From contig JAWBXB010000007.1 of assembly GCA_038868075.1 (NCBI GenBank), forward strand, positions 1 to 64,000: 64,000 nt of DNA, written 5' to 3'. Below the pieces are notes generated by a model that worked only from the letters and a program-made list of their open reading frames with translations, was not told the DNA's origin and did not search any database. The position numbers were made by a program, and so were the translations under genes. The DNA comes from Candidatus Bathyarchaeia archaeon. Lineage in GTDB: Archaea > Thermoproteota > Bathyarchaeia > Bathyarchaeales > DTEX01. Of the stretch, positions 62,994-64,000 are shown piece after piece. Numbering within the stretch: position 1 is the first letter of the stretch; the number at the start of each line of letters is the position of its first letter.

Positions 62994-64000
62994 TCAGTAT
63001 GCTCTTGCTATATAAACTACTTTCTTTGCTGCTTGCCCACAAATAACACATGCCCTCTCCGGTTTCTCTTCCCTGTCAAACCTGTAGCCTCTTATCTCGC
63101 CACCAGAAATTTCCCGTATTTTTTCAGCACATTCTATGCTTTCACACCAGCAGACCCTAGCGATCTTCCTATTCTTGATTATGTCATCTAATGATTGCGC
63201 ACCATGCGCATCAACGATGAATTCCTCGAGGGTTAAGCGGCTCCTCTCCTCAATATTCCTAAATACTTCATCAAATAGATTTTTTATGGCATTTATAGCG
63301 TCCTCAAATTTAACGGTTCTTCTCCTCAAGTTAACTCTATCAACAAGGGTTATTTTCCGCTCTGCCCGATCTAGTGGTCCAACTTCAACCCTAACAGGTA
63401 CACCAAACATCTCCCAATAATAAAATTTCTCTCCAGGAGTCTTATCCTCTGATTCGTCTAAGTGAACCCTTATTCCTTCACGCTTAATCATCTCGTATAC
63501 TTCTTTAGCGTAGGCATTGACCTCCTCGGCAACCTCCCTATAAATTATTGGGATTATTACTACTTGTATTGGCGCAACTTCAGGCGGTAGAATAAGCCCG
63601 CGATCGTCACTATGCTGGGCTATTATGGCTGCTAAAACGCGGCTTACTCCGAAACCATAGCATGTCTGTATAACATATTTGTGGCTTCCATCAACATCCT
63701 CATAAGTTATCTCAAATGCTCTAGCAAAATTATCGCCAAGGTTATGCACTGTTCCTATCTGGTTCACTCTTCCATCAGGATTCCATGCATCAAATGCGAT
63801 TGAATAAACTGCTCCGGCAAACTTATCGAAGTCAGGCCGCCTAAGTATTAGGTAGCTAAGACCCAAGCGCTTGAAGACATGATCGTAAATTCCCACAACT
63901 TCTCTCACGTGTTCCTCAGCTTCATCCCAACCTCTATGAGCCGTATGCCCCTCATTCCAGAGGAACTCACGCATCCTAAATAATGGTCTAGTTGCTTTAG
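62994..64000 (-). CDS. proS: Prolyl-tRNA synthetase, C-terminal part (5' end outside window)
   Basis: The frame runs to the window edge. It starts inside class II motif 2 (KATRPLFRMREFLWNEGHTAH). CYGFGVSRVLAAIIAQHSDDRGLILPP is motif 3 with the conserved Arg; the anticodon-binding domain (APIQVVIIPI, GVPVRVEVGP) follows, and the archaeal/eukaryotic-type zinc-binding tail with Cys near CWCESIECA and CVICGQ ends with the Tyr-containing IARAY. About 335 of roughly 480 residues are visible. Charges tRNA-Pro. Confidence 0.95.
   Translation of the reverse strand, partial: KATRPLFRMREFLWNEGHTAHRGWDEAEEHVREVVGIYDHVFKRLGLSYLILRRPDFDKFAGAVYSIAFDAWNPDGRVNQIGTVHNLGDNFARAFEITYEDVDGSHKYVIQTCYGFGVSRVLAAIIAQHSDDRGLILPPEVAPIQVVIIPIIYREVAEEVNAYAKEVYEMIKREGIRVHLDESEDKTPGEKFYYWEMFGVPVRVEVGPLDRAERKITLVDRVNLRRRTVKFEDAINAIKNLFDEVFRNIEERSRLTLEEFIVDAHGAQSLDDIIKNRKIARVCWCESIECAEKIREISGGEIRGYRFDREEKPERACVICGQAAKKVVYIARAY

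Noticed and set aside
1-64000. CRISPR arrays and insertion sequences
   Set aside because: No regularly spaced direct repeats, cas genes, transposase genes or terminal inverted repeats were seen.

Overview
The window reads as chromosomal DNA from an anaerobic archaeon. Archaeal markers are ribosomal stalk protein P1/L12, Mre11-Rad50, an ESCRT-III/CdvB-type protein, the DNA primase large subunit, PCNA, transcription factor S, an AbrB-PhoU regulator, archaeal-type ProRS, TATA-box promoters and frequent TTG/GTG starts. CdvB and the expansion of DUF2079 membrane proteins point to the TACK side, most likely Bathyarchaeia; that placement is inference. The DNA is moderately AT-rich and densely coded apart from one decayed stretch.

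Layout. 1-0.5 kb: a VapBC toxin-antitoxin pair cut by the window edge. 0.7-2.1 kb: a broken aspartic-protease-like gene and an anchored surface protein. 2.4-15.6 kb: a cell-surface glycan island with a DPM1-like GT2, three GT4 enzymes, three DUF2079 membrane proteins, and an FrhB-like protein overlapping a polysaccharide pyruvyl transferase. 15.8-16.3 kb: a probable C/D-box guide RNA followed by the L12 gene. 16.3-24.9 kb: DUF362, Mre11-Rad50, DUF72, CBS, a sugar nucleotidyltransferase, then an ESCRT-III protein coupled to a tiny membrane protein. 25-33 kb: a class III aminotransferase, a PfkB kinase, minimal SufBC, agmatinase and three unknown membrane proteins.

33.0-37.8 kb is a complete hoxEFUYH operon for an NAD-linked group 3d [NiFe]-hydrogenase. 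37.9-42.5 kb holds a TauE/SafE exporter beneath an unusual ribbon-helix-helix/GcvH-like fusion that lacks the lipoyl lysine, then AbrB-PhoU and small genes. At 42.6 kb a tRNA-Leu(UAG) borders about 3.4 kb of decayed DNA: remnants of an integrase, NadA, an NrpR-like regulator, a sulfate exporter, an SDR and a hemerythrin protein, around one intact ECF-type S component. Three copies of a 13-bp palindrome, ATAAC-N3-GTTAT, lie among them.

46.1-50.6 kb encodes a complete sugar ABC importer. 51.7-56.4 kb holds the most unusual system: a hydrogenase maturation protease divergent from an operon of a polyferredoxin, a NuoC-like subunit, an HdrB-like subunit, a group-4-like [NiFe] large subunit with both Ni-binding CxxC motifs, and a NuoB-ferredoxin-zinc-ribbon fusion. 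No membrane or ion-pump subunit is present, which suggests a soluble hydrogenase-heterodisulfide-reductase hybrid. 56.4-58.9 kb is a replication/transcription block (PriL, PCNA, TFS); the conserved start of PriL lies upstream of any normal start codon. 59-63 kb carries EtfB-EtfA-GlcD, resembling an electron-confurcating lactate dehydrogenase, beside a glyoxalase II-like hydrolase. The window ends inside proS.

Taken together, the NAD-linked hydrogenase, the HdrB-type hydrogenase and the Etf/GlcD complex would let the cell move electrons among H2, NADH, ferredoxin, disulfides and 2-hydroxy acids. The surface-glycan and sugar-import genes suggest a heterotrophic fermenter or acetogen-like lifestyle. 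This metabolic picture is inference.
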